The position numbers and the translations under genes are program-made. A DNA stretch of 64,000 nucleotides from Flavobacteriaceae bacterium (GTDB taxonomy: Bacteria > Bacteroidota > Bacteroidia > Flavobacteriales > Flavobacteriaceae): assembly GCA_029248185.1 (NCBI GenBank), contig JAQWJV010000016.1, positions 20,542 to 84,541 on the forward strand, in the 5' to 3' direction. Numbering within the stretch: the first letter of the stretch is position 1; the number at the start of each line of letters is the position of its first letter. Shown in pieces: positions 1-7,979 of this stretch. The notes beneath the pieces are model-generated. The model worked only from the letters and a program-made list of their open reading frames with translations, was not told the origin of the DNA and ran no database searches.

Positions 1-1812
1 ATTTCCTTGAAACATAACCCCATCTTTTTGGGATTGATGATAGAATATCGCCTTACGTTTGCGTAAAACTTGATCTGGACTCATGGGAACGGCCATTTCA
101 ATTTCATGAATATCCCATTCATGCCAAGCGCCTCTGTACAACCAGACCCAACAATCCTTCATAAAAGACTGAGGTTTAAGTATTTCTATCGCTGAAAATA
201 CAATATCTAAACAGACCCGATGGGTTCCATGAGGATCGGCTAAATCCCCAGCAGCATATATTTGATGGGGCTTTATTTTTTCAATTATGGCGACAGTAAG
301 GTCAATATCCTCTTGGGAAATAGGATTTTTAGCAATCATTCCTGTTTCATAAAAGGGAAGATTCATAAAATGAACCTGCTCATCGGGAATAGCAAAGTAA
401 CGTGTTGCTCCCAAAGACTCTCTTTTTCGGATACTCCCTTTTAAATCACAAATGGATCTTGGTGCGGGCTGATTGGGAGTTGTTTCTGAAAAGGCTTTAT
501 TTAATGTCTCAATGGCAGAATCTGATTTTGACTCAATAAAATCAGAGGCTACCTCTAGGTATTTGAGTGCATCCTGATCGGATACTGCTATATTTCCAGA
601 CGTTTGATAAACTACATGTACTTCATGTCCTTGGGACACCAAACGATCGAATGTTCCTCCCATTGAGATCACATCGTCGTCGGGGTGGGGACTAAAAATA
701 ATCACCCGTTTCGGATGTGGCTGCGCACGTTCCGGTCTATATTGATCATCTGCATTGGGTTTCCCTCCGGGCCACCCCGTTATGGAACGCTGCAAGCGAT
801 TGAACATTTCAATATTTAAATCATAAGCACTTCCGTGTAGTACTAATAAATCCGACATTCCGTGTTGATTGTAGTCTTCATCTGTCAATTTCAGAATGGA
901 CTTAGCGGTGGTCTCACATAGCCAAGCTATGGCTCTTGAACGATTCGCTTCGTTCCATTCACAAGTACTCACTAACCAAGGAGTTTTTATTCTCGTCAAC
1001 TCTGCTGCCGCTTCCTCATCTAACACCAGCGTGGTATTTTTATGATGCTGTAAATAGGTTGTGGGAATCATGGCTGAAATATCACCCTCAATGGCTTTTT
1101 GAATGATTTCAGCTTTATAAGAGCCCCAAGCCATTAACAAAATTCTTTTCGCATTGAGAATGGTTTGAATACCCATGGTAATTGCCTTCCTTGGAACGTT
1201 TTCAATCCCCTGAAAAGCAGGAGCAGCATCAAAACGAGTAAGATGATCTAAAGTAATGGTACGCGTTTGAGAATTTAAATGTGACCCTGGTTCATTGAAA
1301 CCAATATGTCCTGTTCTACCGATACCTAAAATTTGTAAATCAATCCCCCCGACTTCCTTGATTTTTGCTTCATAAGCAATACAAGAGTTTCTAACTTCCT
1401 CAAGGGTGACTTCTCCATTGGGAATGTGAATATTCTCCGCCTGGATATCTACATGATCAAATAAATTTGAATGCATGAAATAATGATAACTCTGAACATC
1501 GTCTTTAGAAAGGGGGAAATATTCATCTAAGTTGAAGGTAATTACATTTTGAAAGCTTAAGCCTTCTTCTTTATGTAATCGAACCAGCTCTCTGTAAACA
1601 CTTAAAGGACTTGATCCTGTGGCAAGACCTAAGACACACATTTTATTTTGATCCTTCTTTTGAAGTATTAACTCCGCTATTGTATGGGCTATTTGTAATG
1701 ATCCTGTAGTAGAAGATTCAACAATTACATTATGTAATTTTTCATAACGTGTTTCCTCAAAACTACCGGGTGCTTTGTAAGCAAGAGAGGTTGTGCTTGA
1801 TTTATTAATCAT
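1..1812 (-). CDS. nagB: Glucosamine-6-phosphate deaminase fused to a PIG-L deacetylase-like domain (3' end cut by window edge)
   Basis: The reading frame is open from an ATG at 1810-1812 down to base 1, giving 604 residues with the last part missing; my recollection is that the Bacteroidota fusion is about 640 residues. The N-terminal half is a NagB isomerase/deaminase, which converts glucosamine-6-phosphate to fructose-6-phosphate and ammonia. Its landmarks are GLATGSSP, FNLDEYF and GRTGHIGFNEPG. The second half is a PIG-L/LmbE-type domain with the metal-binding sequence SPHPDDDV near residue 376, followed by a GGTFDRL segment. NagB and PIG-L in one chain is a known Bacteroidota arrangement. 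The role of the PIG-L half is unproven; deacetylation of an N-acetylated sugar would fit the pathway. It is transcribed divergently from the small exported protein at 1927. Confidence 0.93.
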   Translation of the reverse strand, partial: MINKSSTTSLAYKAPGSFEETRYEKLHNVIVESSTTGSLQIAHTIAELILQKKDQNKMCVLGLATGSSPLSVYRELVRLHKEEGLSFQNVITFNLDEYFPLSKDDVQSYHYFMHSNLFDHVDIQAENIHIPNGEVTLEEVRNSCIAYEAKIKEVGGIDLQILGIGRTGHIGFNEPGSHLNSQTRTITLDHLTRFDAAPAFQGIENVPRKAITMGIQTILNAKRILLMAWGSYKAEIIQKAIEGDISAMIPTTYLQHHKNTTLVLDEEAAAELTRIKTPWLVSTCEWNEANRSRAIAWLCETTAKSILKLTDEDYNQHGMSDLLVLHGSAYDLNIEMFNRLQRSITGWPGGKPNADDQYRPERAQPHPKRVIIFSPHPDDDVISMGGTFDRLVSQGHEVHVVYQTSGNIAVSDQDALKYLEVASDFIESKSDSAIETLNKAFSETTPNQPAPRSICDLKGSIRKRESLGATRYFAIPDEQVHFMNLPFYETGMIAKNPISQEDIDLTVAIIEKIKPHQIYAAGDLADPHGTHRVCLDIVFSAIEILKPQSFMKDCWVWLYRGAWHEWDIHEIEMAVPMSPDQVLRKRKAIFYHQSQKDGVMFQGN

Positions 1813-1832
1813 CCTAAAAATTTTGCGAATTA

Positions 1833-1840
1833 CAAATTTA
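1833..1840 (-). promoter_or_regulatory. Candidate -7 element for the NagB/PIG-L gene
   Basis: Read on the minus strand this is TAAATTTG, a full match to the Bacteroidota TAnnTTTG element, about 20 bases before the ATG at 1812. I see no TTTG at the expected -33 distance, so this rests on the -7 match and its position. Confidence 0.4.
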
Positions 1841-1926
1841 ATGCTTCTTTTAAGATATTACTTGTTAAAAAACAATTTCTTTCAATACCATTAAATAGTT
1901 CGTATATTTCTGCAAAATATAGTTAA

Positions 1927-2202
1927 GTGAAAAAAGTATCATCCCTCTTCTACTTAGTTTTAGTAATGGTAATTCCCAGCATCACTATTTTGTGTTTTGA
2001 TTCCATCGAAACATCAGTTGAATTGGTCACTACAGAAAACGAAAATGAAACCGAAGAAAAAAAGTTAGATTCGAAAATATTCGAATCTCCTGATACTTTT
2101 ATCATGTTAAACTTAGCCCTTTCTTCGACTTTGATAGGTAGTCTCAACAAAAACTATCAATCAATTCATATAGCCGATTTCAATCCCCCACCCGAAGCCT
2201 AA
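1927..2202 (+). CDS. Small exported protein of unknown function
   Basis: A GTG-started frame of 91 residues. Residues 1-25 form a hydrophobic signal-like segment (MKKVSSLFYLVLVMVIPSIT). A Glu/Asn/Lys-rich stretch follows (about 35-50), then a second mildly hydrophobic stretch (about 56-72), and the chain ends in FNPPPEA. A near-match to the Bacteroidota -7 element (TATATTTC, 1903-1910) lies upstream. It stops 58 bases before the ATG of the SulP transporter gene and could be co-transcribed with it. I do not recognise the family. The proline-rich end resembles the WNPPPP tail of the HYC_CC_PP protein at 31752-32165, but it has no HYC or CC motif. Confidence 0.6.
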   Translation: MKKVSSLFYLVLVMVIPSITILCFDSIETSVELVTTENENETEEKKLDSKIFESPDTFIMLNLALSSTLIGSLNKNYQSIHIADFNPPPEA

Positions 2203-2260
2203 TTATTTTTTGAGCCCCTATTTTAAATTTAACCATCCTGTTTCAGGAACAATCTTACTT

Positions 2261-4102
2261 ATGAAAAATTTATTATTCAACATCAAAGGAGACCTTTTAG
2301 GAGGTTTAACTGCTGGTATCGTGGCACTTCCACTAGCATTAGCGTTTGGAGTCAGCTCAGGACTAGGTCCAAGTGCTGGACTTTATGGCGCTATATTTCT
2401 CAGTTTTTTTGCTGCTTTATTTGGCGGAACACCTACGCAAATTTCTGGTCCCACAGCACCCATGACCGCAGTAAGCATGGTGGTCATTGCCGCAATTATT
2501 GCCGTCAACAATGGCTCACTTGAACAAGCCTTACCTTTTATTTTAGCTGTATTTTTATTGAGTGGCCTCTTTCAAATTCTTCTAGGTCTTTTTGGCTTTG
2601 GAAAATACATAAAGTACATCCCTTATCCTGTCGTTTCTGGTTTTATGACGGCTATTGGTGTCATAATTTTAATCACACAGTGTTTACCGATCTTAGGGTA
2701 CGAAACAAAAAATGATCAAGAATACATTGAACAATTCAAACCTCTTGCAGAAGAAATACTTCTTGAAAAAATTCTTCAGGATGAATCCAAAGAAGGGCTT
2801 TTAGTTTTAGAAAACTTTGAAGAAACCATAAAAAGAGCAGGAGAAGTAAATGAATCTAAAATATATGAAGAAGCCAAAAGTTTGGCGAAAAATAATGCTT
2901 CTGGAGTAATTGGAACCATCAAAACACTTCCAAGAGCCTTAGAGGGAATCAATTGGATTGAAGTGATACTCGCATTAAGTACTGTTTTTATCATTTATGG
3001 TTTTAAAAAAATAACCACAGCAATCCCAAGCACACTAGTTGCCTTGTTTATCGTTTCTGGAATTGCAGTAGGTTTCAATGTTGACTACCTTCCCATTCAA
3101 CAAATTCCTGTAGGCTTTCCTAAACTTCAACTAGGCATTTTTTCTGAATTTAGTTTTCTACAGCTCATCCCTTACATTGGTACAGCCATTACTTTGGCCT
3201 TATTAGGTGCTATTGATTCCTTACTTACCTCTGTGGTCGCAGACAACCTCACTAAAACTAGGCATCTTCCGAATAAGGAATTAATTGGTCAAGGAATTGG
3301 AAACTCTATAGGCTCTCTTTTTGGAGGAATTCCCGGAGCTGGAGCGACCATTAGAACCGTTGTAAATATTCAATCAGGAGGGAAAACTAAAGTTTCTGGA
3401 ATGATTGCTTCATTAACACTTTTAATTATTCTTCTCGCATTAAGTCCGTTAGCTTCAAAAATTCCCGCTGCAGTATTAGCAGGGATTCTAGTTACTGTAG
3501 GAATTGGTGTCCTAGATTATAAGGGACTTAAAGCCTTAAATAAAATACCAAAAACAGAAATCGTCGTAATGGTAGTTGTCCTCTTACTCTCTGTTTTTTG
3601 GAGCTTGGTTTATGCTGTCGGAATAGGACTCATATTGGCTGCTTTATTCTTCATGAAAAAAATGGGAGATATCTCTAAAGAAGATGCTAGAGTTTCTTCA
3701 GTCATTAAAGAAAAAGCATGGAAAGATGAAGGTAAATTAAGTGATACTTTTTTAGAAAATGTGTTTATCAAACACCTTAATGGACCCTTGTTTTTTGGGT
3801 TTACCTCTGAATTTATTAGTGTTTCTAAACAAATCCCTGCAACAGCAAGTATCGTGATCATACGAATGGATCGTGTGCCTTATGTCGATCAGTCTGGATT
3901 GTTTGCATTGGAAGATGTATTAATGGAACTAAGTCAAAGAAAGATAACCTGTTATATGGTAGGGGTAAAATCACAGCCAAAATACTTGATGAATAGCATA
4001 CAAATTATTGATAAACTAATTCCTGAAGAACATCTTTTTGAAACTTTTAGAGAATGTAAAAACTGGGTGGTTTCACAACAAAAAGCGATTTCTAGCGATT
4101 AA
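2261..4102 (+). CDS. SulP/SLC26-family anion transporter with C-terminal STAS domain
   Basis: I start this at the ATG at 2261 (613 residues). The frame extends upstream to a TTG at 2210, but those extra residues are not SulP-like. SulP proteins move inorganic anions (sulfate, bicarbonate and others) across the inner membrane; the substrate here cannot be read from sequence. The N-terminal part has the family sequence GGLTAGIVALPLALAFG, then GPTAPMTAV and about 11-14 membrane segments. The last 120 residues form a STAS domain with the VDQSGLFALEDVL segment. Between the TM segments near residues 145-235 is a long charged insert, rich in Glu and Lys, which the second SulP protein in the window (18292-20013) lacks. 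It converges on the lipoprotein gene at 4130. Confidence 0.93.
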   Translation: MKNLLFNIKGDLLGGLTAGIVALPLALAFGVSSGLGPSAGLYGAIFLSFFAALFGGTPTQISGPTAPMTAVSMVVIAAIIAVNNGSLEQALPFILAVFLLSGLFQILLGLFGFGKYIKYIPYPVVSGFMTAIGVIILITQCLPILGYETKNDQEYIEQFKPLAEEILLEKILQDESKEGLLVLENFEETIKRAGEVNESKIYEEAKSLAKNNASGVIGTIKTLPRALEGINWIEVILALSTVFIIYGFKKITTAIPSTLVALFIVSGIAVGFNVDYLPIQQIPVGFPKLQLGIFSEFSFLQLIPYIGTAITLALLGAIDSLLTSVVADNLTKTRHLPNKELIGQGIGNSIGSLFGGIPGAGATIRTVVNIQSGGKTKVSGMIASLTLLIILLALSPLASKIPAAVLAGILVTVGIGVLDYKGLKALNKIPKTEIVVMVVVLLLSVFWSLVYAVGIGLILAALFFMKKMGDISKEDARVSSVIKEKAWKDEGKLSDTFLENVFIKHLNGPLFFGFTSEFISVSKQIPATASIVIIRMDRVPYVDQSGLFALEDVLMELSQRKITCYMVGVKSQPKYLMNSIQIIDKLIPEEHLFETFRECKNWVVSQQKAISSD

Positions 4103-4105
4103 ATA

Positions 4106-4136
4106 AAAACATCCCAACTCTTGGATTTTTTATCTT
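4106..4136. terminator. Weak bidirectional terminator between convergent genes
   Basis: A short hairpin (ATCC 4111-4114 pairing with GGAT 4123-4126) is flanked by an A-run on the left and a T-run on the right. It could stop transcription from both the SulP gene and the lipoprotein gene. The stem is only four pairs plus A-T extensions, so confidence is low. Confidence 0.35.
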
Positions 4137-4873
4137 TTTACTCTGATGTTTTTGTTTTCAATAAGAGAAATTTGTTCCAAATTTCCTTGTTGAAATAGCT
4201 GAGGTAAATTATCTAAGGATTCAAATTTTTGGATAGGTTTATAATTTTCATAGTCTTGAAAGAAAATTCCTTCAATTTTTCTTTTGTTAATTGCACGACG
4301 AAAACGAGTACCTCCCCCGTCAGTTAAATAATTATAAGCTAGAAAATCAATTTCATAGGTTGCTTGATTGATCCAGTAACGGTATTCATCTTGAAAATCT
4401 TTACCTCCTCCTTCTTCTTTAAAAATAACTTTAATGGTCCAATAAAAATTATCAGCTATTTCAACAGATCGCACGAGCTTAGTAATCACAGCCTCGTCTT
4501 CAAGGGGCTTTGGAAGCTGAAAAAAATACATTACGGAGTTTAACGAATTAGAATAAACATCCTGAATACTGTCAGAAAGTTGTGTGGAAAGACCATTCAA
4601 ATATCGCTTTAAAGGTTCTTTTGAAGTCATAATATCTCTGACTTCTACTCCCTTTTGAGATGTTAATCTGGAAAAGGAATAAAAAGAGGGTTTTCGTATT
4701 AATTCATAGTGATACGATCTAAAATCAAAATCGACGGTGAAATGAGCCGTATCAAATCCTGAATGTTGAATTGCTTTTTGAATAATCTCATCAGCTGTTT
4801 TTTCCTTGGGCTGTTGACAGGATACCAATAAAAAAAGTAAGAATGAGAAAACAAACTTCAAAAAAGAAATCAT
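4130..4873 (-). CDS. Lipoprotein, probable DUF6503-type
   Basis: 247 residues with a lipoprotein signal ending in LLVSC (lipidated Cys19), so it should be anchored in the cell envelope. After the signal comes ADEIIQKAIQHSG, then a beta-rich region with many aromatic residues (about 45-230). This pattern resembles the flavobacterial DUF6503 family, whose function is unknown to me; the family call is from memory of the N-terminal pattern. It is divergent from trxB with 83 bases between the two start codons. Confidence 0.75.
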   Translation of the reverse strand: MISFLKFVFSFLLFLLVSCQQPKEKTADEIIQKAIQHSGFDTAHFTVDFDFRSYHYELIRKPSFYSFSRLTSQKGVEVRDIMTSKEPLKRYLNGLSTQLSDSIQDVYSNSLNSVMYFFQLPKPLEDEAVITKLVRSVEIADNFYWTIKVIFKEEGGGKDFQDEYRYWINQATYEIDFLAYNYLTDGGGTRFRRAINKRKIEGIFFQDYENYKPIQKFESLDNLPQLFQQGNLEQISLIENKNIRVKR

Positions 4874-4930
4874 TGATACGTTTATTAATAAATCTGATAA
4901 AAAACGAAGATACGACTAAATTATATCCTT

Positions 4931-4938
4931 TACATTTG
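4931..4938 (+). promoter_or_regulatory. Candidate -7 element for trxB
   Basis: TACATTTG matches TAnnTTTG exactly and lies 18 bases before the trxB ATG at 4957, leaving a leader of roughly a dozen bases. No clear -33 TTTG is visible. Its position helps fix the trxB start at 4957 rather than the upstream in-frame ATG at 4843. Confidence 0.5.
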
Positions 4939-4956
4939 AGCAAAATATTAAAATCA

Positions 4957-5889
4957 ATGGAAACGTTAAAAACTCTAATTATTGGAAGTGGACCTGCTGG
5001 ATATACCGCAGCAATATATGCAGCACGTGCTGACTTAAAACCGGTTCTATACACAGGAATGGAACCCGGTGGGCAACTTACTACTACCACTGAAGTTGAT
5101 AATTTTCCTGGCTATCCACAAGGAATAGATGGCCCAACAATGATGGTGCAATTACAAGAACAAGCTGAGCGCTTTGGTACCGAAGTTCGTGTCGGTTTTA
5201 TCAATAAAGTAACATTCGCTACCCAAAAAGGAGAAATGCATAAAGCTTTTACCGAAGACGGTACAGAAATTCAAGCGCAATCCATTATTATCAGTACAGG
5301 AGCAACCGCTAAGTATTTGGGTCTTCCCAGTGAACAACGCCTTAGAGGCGGAGGGGTATCTGCATGTGCCGTTTGTGACGGATTCTTTTACAAAGGACAA
5401 GAAGTTGCTATTGTAGGAGGTGGAGACACGGCTGCCGAAGAAGCAACCTATTTAGCTAAAATCTGTTCTAAAGTAACCATGTTAGTTCGTAAAGATGAAA
5501 TGAGAGCTTCAAAAGCAATGCAACATCGCGTGACAAATACCCCCAATATTGATTTACGTTATAACACAGAGATTGATGAAGTTTTAGGTGAGCAAGTCGT
5601 TGAGGGCTTACGTATGAAAAACAACAAAACTGGCACCCTAGAGGAAATCCCAATTACGGGCTTATTTATTGCCATTGGTCATAAACCAAATACTGAAATA
5701 TTTAAAGGTCAATTGGACATGGATGATGCAGGATATTTAATTACCAAAGGGAAAACTACAGAAACTAATTTGCCAGGAGTCTTTGCATCTGGAGATGTTC
5801 AAGATAAAGAATATCGTCAAGCCGTTACTGCCGCTGGAACAGGGTGTATGGCAGCGCTTGATGCAGAACGCTATTTGCAATCGATTTAA
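4957..5889 (+). CDS. trxB: Thioredoxin-disulfide reductase
   Basis: NADPH-dependent flavoenzyme that reduces thioredoxin in the cytoplasm. I use the ATG at 4957 (310 residues, normal for bacterial TrxB). The longer frame from 4843 adds 38 basic residues unlike the family, and would start upstream of the candidate promoter. Seen: FAD-binding GSGPAGYTAA (10-19), the redox-active CAVC (Cys137 and Cys140), the NADPH-binding GGGDTAAEEA following it, and the C-terminal FAD motif ASGDVQDKEYRQAVTAAGTG. It is a single gene, divergent from the lipoprotein gene and convergent with the CPXCG gene. Confidence 0.97.
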   Translation: METLKTLIIGSGPAGYTAAIYAARADLKPVLYTGMEPGGQLTTTTEVDNFPGYPQGIDGPTMMVQLQEQAERFGTEVRVGFINKVTFATQKGEMHKAFTEDGTEIQAQSIIISTGATAKYLGLPSEQRLRGGGVSACAVCDGFFYKGQEVAIVGGGDTAAEEATYLAKICSKVTMLVRKDEMRASKAMQHRVTNTPNIDLRYNTEIDEVLGEQVVEGLRMKNNKTGTLEEIPITGLFIAIGHKPNTEIFKGQLDMDDAGYLITKGKTTETNLPGVFASGDVQDKEYRQAVTAAGTGCMAALDAERYLQSI

Positions 5890-5896
5890 ATCAAAA

Positions 5897-6076
5897 TTAC
5901 AAGGCTTCAATTAAAACAGAACCGTCTTCTCCTTTTTGATAACTTACTTCAATGGGATGACAGCAAACTTCGCAATCCTCAACATATTCACTTTGATATA
6001 GGCTAGTTTCGAAAAGCATTGATATGGTTTCCCAGCAATAGGGACATTGAAAAAAATGTTCTCCCATAGAGCCCAT
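5897..6076 (-). CDS. CPXCG-motif cysteine-rich zinc-ribbon protein
   Basis: A 59-residue protein with two cysteine pairs, CPYC (Cys11, Cys14) and CEVC (Cys35, Cys38) plus Cys39. This matches the small CPXCG family (Cys_rich_CPXG), a likely zinc ribbon of unknown role. I take the start at the ATG of MGSMGEHFFQCPYC (6076); the ATG at 6067 is also possible. The longer frame from 6193 runs back into the ABC-F gene and is not family-like. The gene begins one base after the ABC-F stop codon, so it is probably translated from the same message. Confidence 0.8.
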   Translation of the reverse strand: MGSMGEHFFQCPYCWETISMLFETSLYQSEYVEDCEVCCHPIEVSYQKGEDGSVLIEAL

Positions 6077-6077
6077 A

Positions 6078-7979
6078 TTATTCTTGAGCTGATTGGAGAA
6101 GTTCCCAAGTTTCCAACAATTGCTCAAGTGTTTTCTTTTTTTTCTGATAGTTATCAAAAAAATGGGGTTGAGCAATTGTTTTGTCATATTCAATTTCTAA
6201 TTCGAAATCAATTTCTTTTATTTCCTGTTCAAGTCGAGCAATCTTCTTTTCTACTTTCTCAACTTTCTGTTGGGTTGCTCGTTGCTCTTTTTGCTTTTCA
6301 AAAGAAATGGGATCAACCTCTTTTTTTTCTTGACGGGCTACCGGTGTTTTCTTCTCCAGTTCCTTTAAAGAGGATAATTTTTGAAACTCTAGATAAGCAT
6401 TAATGTCTCCTAAAAAAGGTTTGACTTCTCGATCTTTAAAAGAGACAACTTTTTCACACAAGCCCTGCACAAAGTCACGGTCGTGAGAGACTAAAATTAA
6501 AGTTCCTTTAAAATTGTGCAATGCCTCTTTTAAAACATTTTTTGAAGCAATGTCTAAATGATTGGTCGGCTCATCCATAATCAAGACATTAAAAGGTTGA
6601 AGTAATAATTTACACAGTGCCAATCGATTTCGTTCTCCTCCGGAAAGTACGGATACTTTTTTTTCAACAGCTTCCCCTTGAAATAAAAAAGAACCCAGTA
6701 AATCCCTTACTTTTGTTCTGTTTTCGGGTGTTGCAGAATCTTCAGCGGATTCTAAAACTGTCTTTTTACCATCCAAATAGGTCGATTGATTTTGAGCAAA
6801 ATATCCTAGTTGAACATTGTGACCCAGTTTCACATTTCCTTCGAAAGGAATTTCATCGACTATGATTTTAGCTAAGGTTGATTTCCCCTGGCCATTTTGT
6901 CCGACAAAGGCTATTTTTTCACCTCTGATTACATCTAGACTGACCTCATTTAAAACCTGCTTATCGCCATATGCTTTTGATATGTTGTGGGCTTCCAAAA
7001 TGATTTTACCCGGTTGATGAGAAATGCCAAACTCAAATTTAATTTTTTTGTTTTCTTCAGGATCAATTTCTATACGATCAATTTTATCCAACTTTTTGAT
7101 CAGGGATTGTGCCATACTTGCCTTTGAGGCTTTGGCTCTGAAACGTTCAATCAGTTTTTCAGTTTGTTGAATTTGTTTTTCCTGATTTTTTTGAGCAGCT
7201 TGTTGTTGCGCCCGTAGTTCATGTCGCAACAGCATGTATTTAGAATAAGATTTTTTAAAATCAAAAATCCTTTGTTGTACAATTTCTATGGTACGATTGG
7301 TCACTTGGTCGAGAAACATTCTGTCATGAGAAACCATTACTAATGCCCCTTTATATTTTTTAAGAAACTGCTCTAGCCATACAATAGATTCAATATCTAA
7401 ATGGTTGGTAGGCTCATCCAATAACAGAATATCATTTTCTTTCAATAACAATTTCGCCAGTTCTATTCGCATACGCCATCCGCCTGAAAAAGTATCGGTA
7501 GGAGCATTTAAATCGTCCATAGAAAACCCTAAGCCAAGTAATATTTTTTCCGTTTGTGCTTGATAATGATAGCCTCCAATCATTTCATATCGGGTATTAA
7601 GCTCTGTGAGTTCGTCCAAGACATCCATGTAAGCTTGACTTTCATAATCTTGGGTTTTCTCCATTATTTCATGGATTTCCTCTTGACGTTTTTCTACTTT
7701 TATAATTTCTTCAAAAGCTAAATAGGCCTCCTCTAAAACCGTCCGTCCATTTTCAAAATCCAAATCTTGAGGGAGATATCCAATAAGACAATTTTTCTCA
7801 AGCGCAAAAGTTCCAGAAGTTGGGAGATTTTCTTTGGCTAACAATTTTAATAAAGTGGATTTACCTGCACCATTTTTACCAATTAATCCTACCCTATCTC
7901 CTTTTCCTAGTCGAAAAGAAATAGCATCAAAGAGGGTCTCTCCTCCAAAACTGACCGTGATATTATGTGCATTAAACAT
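6078..7979 (-). CDS. ABC-F family ATPase (ribosome-associated type)
   Basis: 633 residues from the ATG at 7977-7979; the in-frame ATG 33 bases upstream lies inside the FAD-oxidoreductase gene. Two ATP-binding cassettes and no membrane segments: Walker A GKNGAGKST (34-42), signature FSGGWRM (164-170), LLLDEPTNHLD; then a second Walker A GQNGQGKST, LSGGERNR and MDEPTNHLD. The region between the cassettes is a charged linker as in ABC-F proteins, and the C-terminal 90 residues are a Lys/Glu-rich coiled coil. ABC-F proteins act on ribosomes in translation or antibiotic protection; which subtype this is cannot be decided here. The start overlaps the preceding gene by eight bases. Confidence 0.92.
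   Translation of the reverse strand: MFNAHNITVSFGGETLFDAISFRLGKGDRVGLIGKNGAGKSTLLKLLAKENLPTSGTFALEKNCLIGYLPQDLDFENGRTVLEEAYLAFEEIIKVEKRQEEIHEIMEKTQDYESQAYMDVLDELTELNTRYEMIGGYHYQAQTEKILLGLGFSMDDLNAPTDTFSGGWRMRIELAKLLLKENDILLLDEPTNHLDIESIVWLEQFLKKYKGALVMVSHDRMFLDQVTNRTIEIVQQRIFDFKKSYSKYMLLRHELRAQQQAAQKNQEKQIQQTEKLIERFRAKASKASMAQSLIKKLDKIDRIEIDPEENKKIKFEFGISHQPGKIILEAHNISKAYGDKQVLNEVSLDVIRGEKIAFVGQNGQGKSTLAKIIVDEIPFEGNVKLGHNVQLGYFAQNQSTYLDGKKTVLESAEDSATPENRTKVRDLLGSFLFQGEAVEKKVSVLSGGERNRLALCKLLLQPFNVLIMDEPTNHLDIASKNVLKEALHNFKGTLILVSHDRDFVQGLCEKVVSFKDREVKPFLGDINAYLEFQKLSSLKELEKKTPVARQEKKEVDPISFEKQKEQRATQQKVEKVEKKIARLEQEIKEIDFELEIEYDKTIAQPHFFDNYQKKKKTLEQLLETWELLQSAQE

Noticed and set aside
262..444. 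60-residue plus-strand frame
   Set aside because: It lies wholly inside the NagB/PIG-L gene on the minus strand; no family-like sequence.
2210..2260. TTG-started extension of the first SulP protein
   Set aside because: The extra 17 residues are not SulP-like, and an ATG at 2261 gives the expected N-terminus.
4843..4956. N-terminal extension of thioredoxin reductase
   Set aside because: Basic, unlike any TrxB, would start upstream of the -7 box at 4931, and overlaps the divergent lipoprotein gene.
5897..6193. 98-residue version of the CPXCG protein
   Set aside because: Its first 39 residues come from the ABC-F gene read in another frame; the normal family length is about 59.
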